64,000 nt of DNA from an uncultured Sphingomonadaceae bacterium (GCA_947493955.1 CANLSQ010000004.1:1-64000), one strand, 5' to 3'. Shown: positions 54,893 to 63,723, counted from the stretch's first letter. Program-made: numbers and translations. The notes: generated from the letters alone by a model not told the origin.

Positions 54893-54956
54893 GTCCGCTT
54901 TTGCGCCCAAACGGACACTAGCACTGTGTCCACTTTATCCCGAAAGCGAACGTTAC
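54893..54956. repeat. Intergenic hairpin repeat, copy 5, plus degenerate neighbour
   Basis: GTCCGCTT (54893-54900) pairs with CGGAC (54912-54916) after TTGCGCCCAAA. A second diverged copy, GTCCACTTTATCCCGAAAGC then GAACGTTAC, follows at 54928-54956. It flanks the remnant hydrolase frame that begins at 54962. Confidence 0.65.
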
Positions 54957-54961
54957 AGGTC

Positions 54962-55275
54962 CTATCTCATATTAAACGTCTCCCGTTCATCGACGAAATC
55001 CGAAATGACTTGGAACAGTGTCTCTAGATTTTCCAGTTCTGCAAAATGGCCGAGTCCGTCGAATGAAACGCATGTCACATTGTCTGAAAAATTCAGTGGA
55101 CTAAGCGCATTTTCCTCGGAATGGGATTTATCCGCTCTCCCCCACGTTGCAAGAATCGGTTGCTCAGGTTCCCCAAGCTCAATCGTTTCGTCCATTTAAA
55201 TCTGGTACGCACTTGCGAGTGACCAAAGGGCACCGTGCTCGAATGTTTTTGCGACACTAGTCAAGGAAAGCGCAT
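54962..55275 (-). pseudogene. Alpha/beta hydrolase C-terminal remnant
   Basis: A 77-codon frame (54962-55195) reads QPILATWGRADKSH, then VSFDGLGHFAELENL and ETLFQVISDFVDE, matching the acid and histidine end of an alpha/beta hydrolase (GLGHF carries the catalytic His). Upstream in the same frame, past a TAA at 55196-55198, SVAKTFEHGALWSLASAYQI continues the cap-like sequence before stops. The nucleophile elbow is missing. The remnant lies between two hairpin repeats. Confidence 0.55.
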
Positions 55276-55654
55276 GATAATTGGCAAATCATCAACCTGA
55301 TCGATAGTAAGCTGACAGCAAATCTCTAACATCCAGTATTGCAATCTTTCCGTCCGCTTCATCCGGAAAGCGGACTTTGGAAGAAACCCGGAGACGCTGT
55401 AACCAGTTTTTTGTACTTTGAATGATCTCCAACATTAAGGTTAGAGACGGCCAACTAGCTAGAATGCATAATATGCAAACATACGAAGCGGTAGCAGACG
55501 TAAATGCGTTCGACACTTTTTTGCGTGACATTCGCATTCAGGCCGATGGGACAGCTTCGATTGTAGATTCGATCCCGTCTCTAGTGTTGTTAGCTTGCCT
55601 GTATTTCATTCTATGCATCGGACTTACGGGTTCTATTGCAGAAACTCAATTTTT
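55276..55654. other. Degenerate interval with a hairpin repeat
   Basis: No supported gene. A frame on the minus strand ending near 55292 contains GKIAILDVRDLLSAYY, reminiscent of an NmrA-type NAD-binding protein's DVRD segment, but it is short and isolated. GTCCGCTT (55352-55359) and AAGCGGAC (55368-55375) form hairpin repeat copy 6. Confidence 0.5.
55352..55375. repeat. Intergenic hairpin repeat, copy 6
   Basis: GTCCGCTT and AAGCGGAC, an 8-bp perfect stem around CATCCGGA. It is in a degenerate interval beside a hydrolase remnant. Confidence 0.7.
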
Positions 55655-56452
55655 CTAATTTCTTGGTTCTACGGTTGCAATCCAATCAATCACAGCATCG
55701 ACATAGCCACGCGGCAATCTGTGCTTGCTATCAAACTCCACTCTAGTCAGTTGTTCGCCACCGGCTTTTTCCAACGCATCATTGTCGGCCGGGCTGGCGA
55801 ACTGGTCCTGGCTTGCGGTGATCAAGAGCCATTGGGCCTGCACCTTGCTGGCATGAGTGATGGGCGCAACAATCTTGGCACTTTGCGCTGCGGGCGGCAC
55901 CATGGTGACAATATGCGTCACTTCCTTATGTTTCGCCGCGAATAGCACCGCCATTTGCGCGCCCATGCTGTACCCGGCTGCCAATATGTGTTTGGGTGGT
56001 CCGAAATTTTTGTTCACTTTCGCAAGCAAAATATCATAGTCGCTCAAAGTACCTTCAATCATTGCCAGATAAGGCTCCGGCTTTCCTGAGCGCAGGTTTT
56101 TGAGCCGCTCAAGCGGTTTCATATCATCTTTTCGGGCGCCATGGGATCGCGCGTCCAATGCCACAACCCGATATCCCTTGCTGATCAAATCTTTGGTGAT
56201 CAGGTCGGTATAGGCACCGTGATTATCGGCAAGCCAACCCAGACTAGAACCGGTCATGCCGTGCATCAATATGGCTAGAGGCGCGTCTTTTTCTGTCTTT
56301 ATATTTTGATAAATGAAACCAGTAATCCGGTTCCCATCAGGTGCCTCCAAAGCAAGCTGTTGAACATTGGTTTGTGCAGATGCACCGGCGCTGCCCAAGA
56401 ATGTCGCCGGGACTATCAAGGCAACCATTATTGCTATCAATATTTTTTTCAT
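55655..56452 (-). CDS. Secreted alpha/beta hydrolase (serine type)
   Basis: The frame is open from 56467, but ATG 56452 (MKKILIAIMVALIVPATFLG) follows GGAGA, giving 265 residues. The signal peptide ends near GASAQT. GMTGSSLGWLAD is the oxyanion region, AAGYSMGAQMAVLFA the nucleophile elbow with Ser, and DSKHRLPRG the catalytic His region. It resembles dienelactone-hydrolase or thioesterase-like secreted enzymes; substrate unknown. A GTCAAA direct repeat upstream matches one between the response-regulator and ABC genes, so it probably belongs to that regulon. Confidence 0.85.
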   Translation of the reverse strand: MKKILIAIMVALIVPATFLGSAGASAQTNVQQLALEAPDGNRITGFIYQNIKTEKDAPLAILMHGMTGSSLGWLADNHGAYTDLITKDLISKGYRVVALDARSHGARKDDMKPLERLKNLRSGKPEPYLAMIEGTLSDYDILLAKVNKNFGPPKHILAAGYSMGAQMAVLFAAKHKEVTHIVTMVPPAAQSAKIVAPITHASKVQAQWLLITASQDQFASPADNDALEKAGGEQLTRVEFDSKHRLPRGYVDAVIDWIATVEPRN

Positions 56453-56494
56453 TGGAATCTCCATCATGTTTGGAGACCTGTTAGCGCTGCCAAC

Positions 56495-56511
56495 GTCAAA
56501 CCAGTGTCAAA
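56495..56511. promoter_or_regulatory. GTCAAA direct repeat (11-bp period)
   Basis: GTCAAA at 56495-56500 and 56506-56511, 11 bp apart, 43 bp upstream of the secreted hydrolase ATG. The spacing suits an OmpR/PhoP-type regulator dimer. Confidence 0.55.
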
Positions 56512-56564
56512 CAAAACGCAAGGAGATATGCGAAGACCCTAGCTGTCGTTCTGACACTGCCATC

Positions 56565-57782
56565 CTACCAGGAAACGGTCGCCATGGTGCCGCCTTCTTC
56601 TCGTGCTGCAACAGCAATCTTCATACCAAAATGCGAAGACAGCCTTTTTACCAACGAAAGGCCTATCCCAAAGCCGGAATTGTCATTCTGTGATTCATCG
56701 AACCCAATGCCAGTATCTTTAACGCTCAAGCTTCTTTCGGATATCGAGAGCGAGACCGTGCCTTCGCTTGTATAGCTGATAGCATTGCGAATCAGGTTGC
56801 CGACAATGACCTGAGCGACGGCTTCGGGGACCGGCATGTCGATATCTCGATTACCAAAGATACTGGTTTCGACTTTGTCACTGCGCAACAGATGTTTGTT
56901 TGCTTCAATGGCATATTCGCCTGCTTTCCAGGCATTGCAACTTGTCCTGTCCGGTTCTCGGGCGAGCCACAATATTCCTTCAGTTAGAAGCCGCATGTTG
57001 CCGAGCGCTGATTCCAATCTCGTGAAGGCAGAGCTTTTATAACCATCTTTTTCGATGATCTCGGCAGCGCCAACCGCGACGGCTAGCGGCGTGCGTAGTT
57101 CGTGACTGACGTCCCGGTTAAACTGCCGCTCACGTTGCATCAGATCTTCGATATGTCGGTCTTTGTCGGCGATTGCTTTTGCCAATATATCGATTTCGAC
57201 CGGCCCGTTTCCTAAACCCAATGTTGCCGGTTCGAGCGAGCTGTGAGAAGTCACAGCTGCTGCCATTTTTTCGATAGGCATAGTCAGTTTTCTGGCCATA
57301 CGCCGCATGAAGAATATGGACACAAGCAGCATCAACCCGCCCAGAAAAGCTATCAATATCACAAAACCCCAAACCTGACTTGTTGATCGGACATAGGACC
57401 GCGCATTGAAAATCAGATATTGTTTTACTCCATCGTTTTCGCGCACGGCTAGGTGGTAGTGCCCGCGCTCACCGCCAAAAACTTCATATTCCCCCGCTTT
57501 CCAATCCGGCTTTATCTGACTGGCGAGCCACTCGGGCATCGCCTTGGTCCCTTGAAAATACTCCATTTCCAATCCGGAAACGGTTTGTCTCGCCCCAGAT
57601 TCCGGTTGCACAGATTCGGAAAGTTGATCTGCCTTCGTGCTAACCTGATTTTCAAAAATCTGATCTTCAAGATCGAAGCCAAACATTACCGCCATAAACA
57701 CCGTAATCGCAAAACACATGCCGATTGACGTGACAAAATTGCGCAGCACCAGATCATTTACTTTTATCGGTCGTCTATTCAT
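56565..57782 (-). CDS. Sensor histidine kinase
   Basis: ATG 57782 (MNRRPIKVNDLVLRNF) overlaps the response-regulator stop at 57775-57777, giving 405 residues; the longer frame to 57956 is a shadow extension. Two membrane helices (about 15-37 and 140-162: VWGFVILIAFLGGLMLLVS) enclose a periplasmic sensor domain. The kinase core has FNRDVSHELRTPLAVA (phospho-His), NLIRNAISYTSEG (N box), VKDTGIGFDESQ and GFGIGLSLVKRL (G boxes). It pairs with the OmpR-type regulator encoded just before it. Confidence 0.92.
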   Translation of the reverse strand: MNRRPIKVNDLVLRNFVTSIGMCFAITVFMAVMFGFDLEDQIFENQVSTKADQLSESVQPESGARQTVSGLEMEYFQGTKAMPEWLASQIKPDWKAGEYEVFGGERGHYHLAVRENDGVKQYLIFNARSYVRSTSQVWGFVILIAFLGGLMLLVSIFFMRRMARKLTMPIEKMAAAVTSHSSLEPATLGLGNGPVEIDILAKAIADKDRHIEDLMQRERQFNRDVSHELRTPLAVAVGAAEIIEKDGYKSSAFTRLESALGNMRLLTEGILWLAREPDRTSCNAWKAGEYAIEANKHLLRSDKVETSIFGNRDIDMPVPEAVAQVIVGNLIRNAISYTSEGTVSLSISERSLSVKDTGIGFDESQNDNSGFGIGLSLVKRLSSHFGMKIAVAAREEGGTMATVSW

Positions 57783-58455
57783 CGGATGATCTTTCTTTGA
57801 GACGATAGCCGCGAGAGCGATCAGTTTCGATCTCGCAGCGGGTTTCCAGCGATGACAATATCTTGCGTAAATTATATATATGCGTTCTGAGCGCACCGGA
57901 ATTTGGCGGTTCTTCGCCCCAAATGCGATAGGAAATCGTCTCGCCGGAAATTGCATTGGGAGCGGCCTCCATCAGAAGCCTCAAAATGACTCCCTCTTTA
58001 TTGTTGAGCGGCTTTGAAGAGGATCCAAGATTTACGACATTATCGGCAGGATCAAATGTCAGGTCACCGCAATTCAGCGATGAAGCATTTTTGATTTTTG
58101 GACGTTTGGCAAGAGCATCGATCCGTATTTTCAATTCTAGCAATGCGAAGGGCTTGGTAAGATAATCATCTGCACCAGCGGCAAACCCGACTTCTTTATC
58201 TTCCAATGTATCACGGGCGGTCAGCATCAATATTGGTGCTTGGAGACCGGCTTCGCTCTTATAGGCTTTGCAGAGATCGATACCGTCACGTCTTGGAAGC
58301 ATTAGGTCGAGGACAATCACATCATAATCATTGGCGAGCGCCAGTTCCAGTCCGTGATCGCCGTTATAGGCGAAATCCAAAACATAGTCGGGTTCCAAAA
58401 AATCAGCGATATTGGCCTGAATATCCAAATTATCTTCAATTACCAAAACGCGCAT
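57775..58455 (-). CDS. OmpR-family response regulator
   Basis: ATG 58455 (MRVLVIEDNLDIQANIAD) is preferred over an upstream TTG at 58473, giving 226 residues. The receiver has ED pair, VIVLDLMLPRRDG (phospho-Asp) and DYLTKPFALLEL (conserved Lys). The winged helix includes TISYRIWGEEPPNSGALRTH and YNLRKILSSL. It shares a divergent region with the ABC exporter operon and probably controls it, itself, and the hydrolase gene at 55655. Confidence 0.93.
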   Translation of the reverse strand: MRVLVIEDNLDIQANIADFLEPDYVLDFAYNGDHGLELALANDYDVIVLDLMLPRRDGIDLCKAYKSEAGLQAPILMLTARDTLEDKEVGFAAGADDYLTKPFALLELKIRIDALAKRPKIKNASSLNCGDLTFDPADNVVNLGSSSKPLNNKEGVILRLLMEAAPNAISGETISYRIWGEEPPNSGALRTHIYNLRKILSSLETRCEIETDRSRGYRLKERSSDE

Positions 58456-58540
58456 CAGCCTGCCTATCTCCAATTCTCGTTGCGCAAACTAACACAAGCC
58501 AACGCATTATTCGCCCGGCCTTTTGTTTGGCGAAATCAAT

Positions 58541-58557
58541 GTCAAAAAATTGTCAAA
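58541..58557. promoter_or_regulatory. GTCAAA direct repeat in the divergent RR/ABC promoter
   Basis: GTCAAA at 58541-58546 and 58552-58557, with an 11-bp period, 86 bp from the regulator ATG and about 80 bp from the exporter ATG. A TTGACA (58575-58580) follows and may be a -35 element for the ABC operon. Confidence 0.6.
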
Positions 58558-58635
58558 ACCCACTTCACATCGATTTGACACAGGACAGCCTATCCAAATG
58601 TTCACGATAAAAATTTAAGGACTGCCGAGGACCGC

Positions 58636-59295
58636 ATGGATCATCAAATAGAATTAAAGGACGTTAGCCATTATTTTGATACGCCGCATGGCCGTATCTC
58701 GCTGTTTGACGAATTGTCGCTTATATTTTCGGGTGGAAGCACGCACGCCATTGTTGGCCCGTCGGGCGTGGGCAAGTCCAGTCTGTTGTCTCTGGCTGCG
58801 GGTCTCGAGCTGCCTCGTTTGGGTGAAGTAACAATTACTTGCGATGGTGAACAAATGTCACCCGTTAAACTGCGCCAAAGATCCGGTTTCGTTTTCCAAC
58901 AGTTTCACCTCATGCAGGAATTGGATGCGCTCGGGAATATTGCACTACCGATGCGGTTGAACGGTAACAAACAGGCATATGATATCGCCAGAGAATGGCT
59001 GAAGAAGATCAATCTTGAGGATCGTGCCAATCACAAGCCGACACAGCTTAGTGGTGGTGAACAGCAGCGGGTGGCAATTGCCAGGGCTTTTGTATCCAGC
59101 CCCGCCTTTATCTTCGCCGATGAGCCGACCGGAAATCTTGATGAAGCTACTTCGAGCGATGTTACCGATCTTATGTTTGATTTCGCTAAGGACACAGGAT
59201 CGGCACTGATCATTGTCACGCACAGTAGCGCACTTGCGGAACGCGCTGACAATATTTTCGCGCTTTCCGAAGCGCATATCGAGAAAATCAAATGA
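58636..59295 (+). CDS. ABC transporter ATP-binding protein (YbbA/LolD type)
   Basis: 219 codons. Walker A GPSGVGKSSLLSLAAG, Q-loop FVFQQFHLMQELDALGNIAL, signature LSGGEQQRVAIARA and Walker B AFIFADEPTGNLD are intact; the NLDEATS and THSSALAERAD segments are typical of the LolD/YbbA/MacB subfamily. It powers the FtsX-like permease encoded next, whose ATG overlaps its stop (59292-59295). Such exporters act on substrates in the inner membrane or periplasm rather than importing solutes. Confidence 0.94.
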   Translation: MDHQIELKDVSHYFDTPHGRISLFDELSLIFSGGSTHAIVGPSGVGKSSLLSLAAGLELPRLGEVTITCDGEQMSPVKLRQRSGFVFQQFHLMQELDALGNIALPMRLNGNKQAYDIAREWLKKINLEDRANHKPTQLSGGEQQRVAIARAFVSSPAFIFADEPTGNLDEATSSDVTDLMFDFAKDTGSALIIVTHSSALAERADNIFALSEAHIEKIK

Positions 59296-61772
59296 GCTGG
59301 ATTACACTCGCCTTCGATAATTTTCTGAACGACAGCAAGTCCAGTGATGGCCGTCTGGTGTTACTGACCCAGATCACATTGATATTGTTCCTCGCCACTC
59401 TGTCGCTAACCAGTGCGTCTGTGCAGCAGTATCTGGATGACAATCTCAATAATATGTTGGGTGCAGATATTTCCGTTTCCGGACCTCGCCCGTTATCAAG
59501 CAGCGACGAAAATCTGCTCTCGGACAAGGCGGCAGACTTCGCCAAAATACAGTTGACCCCGCTGGCAATTTCTTTGCGCGGGGAAACTATTCCGGTACAA
59601 CTGAAAATCACCGATGACAACTACCCGCTGCAAGGCAGTCTCAAAATTGGGATGGTTCAAGATCAAACGATCCAGAAGACAATCGAACATGGACCACCGC
59701 CCGGGGAAATATGGTTGGGGCCCAGGGCAAGCAGCAAGATAGACGCAAATATTGGTGACCGAATAGCAATTGGCCAGGAAACATACCGTTTTAGCGCGAT
59801 CATATACCACGAACCTGATCGGCTAATGGAAGGTCATTCCGTTTCCATGCGGGCTTTGATCAACAGTAAATCTCTTTCCATTGAAGATGTAAAGAGTAGC
59901 AAGACTCTGTATCGTTATTTGCTAACCGCAACATCTGGGCAGCAGGGAAGCATAGAAAATTGGGCTTCTGAAAAACTCGATGATTTTACCCTCTTAACCA
60001 AAGCGAGCGGCAGTCATCCGTTGGCGTTATTCTGGCAACGAACGGAGAATTTCCTTGGCCTCGCGTCGGTAATCCTCTTTTTCCTTGCTGCGATCGCAAT
60101 TGATATGGCCAATCGCCGTTATCTGGAACGACAAAAGCAACGTTTGGCTGTGTATCTCAGCTTTGGACAGACACTGGCAGCGTGCCTCCGACTTTCTCTG
60201 CTGCAGTGGATTTTGGGTTTTCTGCTCTCTTTCATGATCGCAATTAGCCTCGCTTATGTTGCGCAATATTTTCTGATCGGCCAGCTCGCCGATCAATTTC
60301 CAGGCATCGCATCGGGCTGGCATCCAGCTATAATTGCCAAGACTACAGGTCTGATATTTTTACTATTGCTCGCTTTTCAAATTCCCATGCTGTGGCAACT
60401 TAGTCGCACATCATTGGTTAGCCTGATCCGCGCTGTGGAATACCCGTCCGCGCAGTTGCTGAGGTTATTCTGGGGTTTTGCAAGCATCTCGCTGCTCGCC
60501 GCATATTATTCAGACAACTTTCTACTGACTGGATTGACGCTGGGCGCGTTGGGTGCGGCTCTGTTGCTAATGGCAATTTTGAGCTGGACTATTCTAACGG
60601 CAGGAGAATTTTGGGGACGACAATATCCCGGACTATTATCCTTCAATTTCTTCATCATGAAACAGCGAATACTGAGTAAATCATCGCAGATACTTGGGCT
60701 GGGTCTGTGCAGCCTGCTGCTGCTTTTTACGCTGATGTTGATGAAAGATATCGGCTCAACCATGGAGGGTTACACGCGCGCAAATAACGGCAATTTGATG
60801 GTCGCAGAACTGCAAGCACAAGATAAGCCTGCGCTTGAGGATTGGGCGCGAGAGAATGAAAGTGAAATCCGGCAATTGCGGCCATATGCCGCCGCGAAAT
60901 TATCCGAAATTAATGGCCTACCCATTGACGAGGCAATTTCCACACCGAGTGAGACTTTAGCCACCGTCAAAAACGCGATCCGACTCCACTGGTCAAATAC
61001 GATCCCATCAAACAACCAATTGGTTGGAGGGAAGTGGTGGTCTGAAAAAGAATCGAACTGGAATCAGATATCTGCTGAAGATGAAGTGATGACGGATTTA
61101 GGCCTGAACTATGGAGATCAGTTGACCTTCATGATCGATGGGAAAGCCACTCAATTCAAATTGGTCGCCAGCCATGCCTTTAAACCCGGAGGCGGTTCGG
61201 TGACATTCTGGTTCCAGATACCCGAGCGAGCGATTGAAGCGATCAAACCTGACGTCTTCTATATGGGAAGCATAGAACTCCCGGATGCAGCATGGAACGA
61301 ACTTGGTTCGCTTTGGCAAAAATATCCCTCTTTGTCGCTGGTACCATTGAAAGAACTAACCCAACACTTTGATAATACCCTGGCAATGGTCACCAAGCTG
61401 GTGGTTGGTTACGCAACCATGGTGTTGATAATGACCGCGCTGGTCATAGCGGCGTCCATGAAAGGCTTTGAGGCCGAAGACCGGCAGAAAAACGGTCTTT
61501 TGATGAGCATGGGCGTGACCAAAAAATCATGTGTGAAACTGGCTCTCTATGACTGGCTAACCGTTTCGTTGATCGCCGGTATCGGCGCAATATCCGGGAC
61601 CTGGCTTGCCGGTTTGCTGATCTACCAGTCGCAATTCTCTATGACCTATGAGCCCGATCCCATCTGGCTTGTCGGCACCATGCTTGCGATCGGCGTTACC
61701 GTTTGCGGGATCGGAGTCATCTATAATCGCAAAAGCCTCTCTACATCCATCAAAGACCTTTTGAGTGAGTAA
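59292..61772 (+). CDS. FtsX-domain ABC permease (YbbP type)
   Basis: 826 codons. A first helix (LLTQITLILFLATLSLTSAS) precedes a large periplasmic domain (to ~230). Membrane helices follow (LASVILFFLAAIAIDMANR; LLQWILGFLLSFMIAISLAYV; LILLLAFQIP-like; LLAAYYSDNFLLTGLTLGALG), then a second periplasmic domain and a final FtsX set (VVGYATMVLIMTALVIAASM; LMSMGVTKKS; SLIAGIGAISGTWLAGLL). The ~800-residue two-FtsX-domain layout matches YbbP, which in E. coli is next to the esterase TesA. Here a secreted hydrolase gene is nearby under the same putative site. Confidence 0.9.
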   Translation: MSWITLAFDNFLNDSKSSDGRLVLLTQITLILFLATLSLTSASVQQYLDDNLNNMLGADISVSGPRPLSSSDENLLSDKAADFAKIQLTPLAISLRGETIPVQLKITDDNYPLQGSLKIGMVQDQTIQKTIEHGPPPGEIWLGPRASSKIDANIGDRIAIGQETYRFSAIIYHEPDRLMEGHSVSMRALINSKSLSIEDVKSSKTLYRYLLTATSGQQGSIENWASEKLDDFTLLTKASGSHPLALFWQRTENFLGLASVILFFLAAIAIDMANRRYLERQKQRLAVYLSFGQTLAACLRLSLLQWILGFLLSFMIAISLAYVAQYFLIGQLADQFPGIASGWHPAIIAKTTGLIFLLLLAFQIPMLWQLSRTSLVSLIRAVEYPSAQLLRLFWGFASISLLAAYYSDNFLLTGLTLGALGAALLLMAILSWTILTAGEFWGRQYPGLLSFNFFIMKQRILSKSSQILGLGLCSLLLLFTLMLMKDIGSTMEGYTRANNGNLMVAELQAQDKPALEDWARENESEIRQLRPYAAAKLSEINGLPIDEAISTPSETLATVKNAIRLHWSNTIPSNNQLVGGKWWSEKESNWNQISAEDEVMTDLGLNYGDQLTFMIDGKATQFKLVASHAFKPGGGSVTFWFQIPERAIEAIKPDVFYMGSIELPDAAWNELGSLWQKYPSLSLVPLKELTQHFDNTLAMVTKLVVGYATMVLIMTALVIAASMKGFEAEDRQKNGLLMSMGVTKKSCVKLALYDWLTVSLIAGIGAISGTWLAGLLIYQSQFSMTYEPDPIWLVGTMLAIGVTVCGIGVIYNRKSLSTSIKDLLSE

Positions 61773-61829
61773 TTTGGGCATATTTGTTGCCGCGCCTGAC
61801 GCTCTTGAGGATTGGAAGAAAGAGTGGTG

Positions 61830-61873
61830 TCCAATGTCGGCTTTAGTCTCAAACCGGTAGAAAAGTGTTTTCA
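61830..61873. repeat. Composite intergenic repeat, second copy of the AGTCTCAAACCGG element
   Basis: CCAATGTCGGCTTT followed by AGTCTCAAACCGGTAGAAAA then GTGTTTTCA. The AGTCTCAAACCGG...GTGTTTTCA part also occurs at 6683-6711, about 55 kb away. No gene lies in 61773-62022. Confidence 0.6.
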
Positions 61874-62022
61874 GAACAAAAGCCCGCTATGGGTACAAAG
61901 GTGGACTCACTTTTTTTCAACCTATCTACCAAAAATCTGGAACTGCTTTTAGAAGCAATACTGTGCAAGGCTTGATGATGTGATATCGTTGCGATCAGAG
62001 TTTTTAGGGAATAGTTATTTGA

Positions 62023-62652
62023 ATGGAACAATTAGCACAGAAAACAAAACGGAGATTTAGCCCGGAAGTCCGGCGTTCCATGATACTTGATAGCGCAGCA
62101 GAGCTGATTTCCACAAGCGGGATGTCCAAAGTTTCGATGGAAGCCATTGGCCAGAAAGCGGATGTCAGCAAATCGTTGATGTACAAGTATTTTGATAGCC
62201 TCTCTCACCTTTTGAAAGAGCTGTTGAAACGTGAACTAACGATCCGGTGGAAACGTCAAGTCGCTGTGGCGGAAAAAGCCACTACTTTTGAAGAACTGGT
62301 TCGTGGCACAACGCATGTCTATCTCAGCTTTATCGCGGAGCGCGGACTTATTATAGAGCCTCTGCTTGCTGACCCTTCCATTGCGAAACTTTATCATCCA
62401 GCTCGTTACAATCGCGAAGTTGCGGTAAAATATTTTTCTGACTTGGTGGTCAAAAATTTTGATATGCCGCCAGAGATTGCCCTAGCGGTGACCGATATAT
62501 CCCTGGGCATACCTGCCGCAGCCGGAGAATTTCTGCTGCGCAGTGATATGGATCTGCAGGAATTGGAAGACGTAACGGTTTCCATGATGATCGGAACTTA
62601 CACGATGGCTCGCTTCGACTATTTCACACGAAAGAAAAAACTCGAGAGATAG
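62023..62652 (+). CDS. TetR-family regulator (paralogue of 48761)
   Basis: 209 codons. The helix-turn-helix is RRSMILDSAAELISTSGMSKVSMEAIGQKADVSKSLMYKYFDSLSHLL. The ligand domain TTFEELVRGTTHVYLSFIAERGLIIEPL is nearly the same as in the regulator at 48761. It is convergent with the paralogous hydrolase at 62674, so the regulator-hydrolase pair has been duplicated. Target operators were not identified on this side. Confidence 0.9.
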   Translation: MEQLAQKTKRRFSPEVRRSMILDSAAELISTSGMSKVSMEAIGQKADVSKSLMYKYFDSLSHLLKELLKRELTIRWKRQVAVAEKATTFEELVRGTTHVYLSFIAERGLIIEPLLADPSIAKLYHPARYNREVAVKYFSDLVVKNFDMPPEIALAVTDISLGIPAAAGEFLLRSDMDLQELEDVTVSMMIGTYTMARFDYFTRKKKLER

Positions 62653-62673
62653 GCCCAGTTATTACAGGGCTGG

Positions 62674-63723
62674 CTATTTTTGGTGCCTTTCAGATATCAA
62701 TTTCTTTATCGCCCGAGTAACTGTCTCGGTTCTTTCTACATGAGGCCAATGTCCGACATCTGTCAGCGAAAGTATCTGCATATCATCTGAGCCAGCTTTT
62801 GTTGCCTCAGCATATTCTTTGGCAAAGACTCGATCATCCTGCCCCCAGATAATTTGCGCTGGCACGGTCACGCGCGTCTTTTGATCAGGCCAGAAATCGG
62901 CATCCTCAATGGCGCCGAAAGATGGAATATTGGCTCGGTACCAGTTGATATGCGCATCTATCCGTTTGGGATTGCCGGTGGCTTCACGGAACAGTTCTCC
63001 TTCCTCCGGGGTGAGAAAGCCCTTTTTGATCAAGGGTTCATAGGCACCCGTCCAAACCCTTTTGTCACCGCCCAATACCTTGATGAGCAATGGATTGGCC
63101 TGCTTCAAACGATCAATATAGGCTGAGGTCTGCCTGAGTGAGCTATCGCGCTGCATCAGCCCTAGCAGTACATTTTGCGGTGGTGCACTCAATCCCGTTA
63201 CGCTGGCCACGCGATCCGGATAGCGTTGGGCAAAACCAAACGCGAAAGTCGAGCCCCAGTCGTGACCGACAATATGCACTTTTTCAGCATCCAGATGATC
63301 AATCAGGGCATTGAGATGAGCCGCCATGTTTTCCAGCCTATATGCATCTACATCGTGAGGCGCATCCGATTTGCCTGCGCCCAGCCCATCAATAGCAACA
63401 ACGTGATAATCCTGCTTCAATGCATCCATTTGCCGGATGAAGGAAAACCAATAGGACGGGAATCCATGTAAAAAGAGGATAAGCTCCCCCTCGCCGGCCT
63501 CGACATAATGCAATGTGTGATCACCATACGCGAAATAGGAACTGGAATAAGGGACGCCTGTGCCAGTCATATTGCTGTGCATAACCGCCTGGTCCGGTTC
63601 GGAAACATCGACAGAGACGGGTATCTTCATCCATATCACAGCGAAGAAGGCCAGCATCAAAAAACCAGCGATCAGGAAAAGGGTAACCCGCCTGAGCTTT
63701 TGTGCAGTTCGTCCCAAAATCAC
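62674..63723 (-). CDS. Membrane-anchored alpha/beta hydrolase, epoxide-hydrolase/dehalogenase-like
   Basis: 349 codons from GTG 63723; a TTG at 63717 sits six bases after GGGAGG and is the more likely start. An N-terminal membrane anchor (VTLFLIAGFLMLAFFAVIW) is followed by LHYVEAGEGELILFLHGFPSYWFSF (oxyanion region), VGHDWGSTFAFGFA (nucleophilic Asp) and LTDVGHWPHVERTE (catalytic His). It is clearly paralogous to the hydrolase at 44565 over the full domain (APHxV/KPHQLE region, APPQN/APPLN, INWYRANIPSF). It is probably cotranscribed with the upstream TonB receptor, unless the terminator between them is efficient. Confidence 0.88.
   Translation of the reverse strand: MILGRTAQKLRRVTLFLIAGFLMLAFFAVIWMKIPVSVDVSEPDQAVMHSNMTGTGVPYSSSYFAYGDHTLHYVEAGEGELILFLHGFPSYWFSFIRQMDALKQDYHVVAIDGLGAGKSDAPHDVDAYRLENMAAHLNALIDHLDAEKVHIVGHDWGSTFAFGFAQRYPDRVASVTGLSAPPQNVLLGLMQRDSSLRQTSAYIDRLKQANPLLIKVLGGDKRVWTGAYEPLIKKGFLTPEEGELFREATGNPKRIDAHINWYRANIPSFGAIEDADFWPDQKTRVTVPAQIIWGQDDRVFAKEYAEATKAGSDDMQILSLTDVGHWPHVERTETVTRAIKKLISERHQK

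Noticed and set aside
55422-55658. 78-codon plus-strand frame with a hydrophobic C-terminus
   Set aside because: No start signal; lies in a degenerate interval and is opposite another weak frame.
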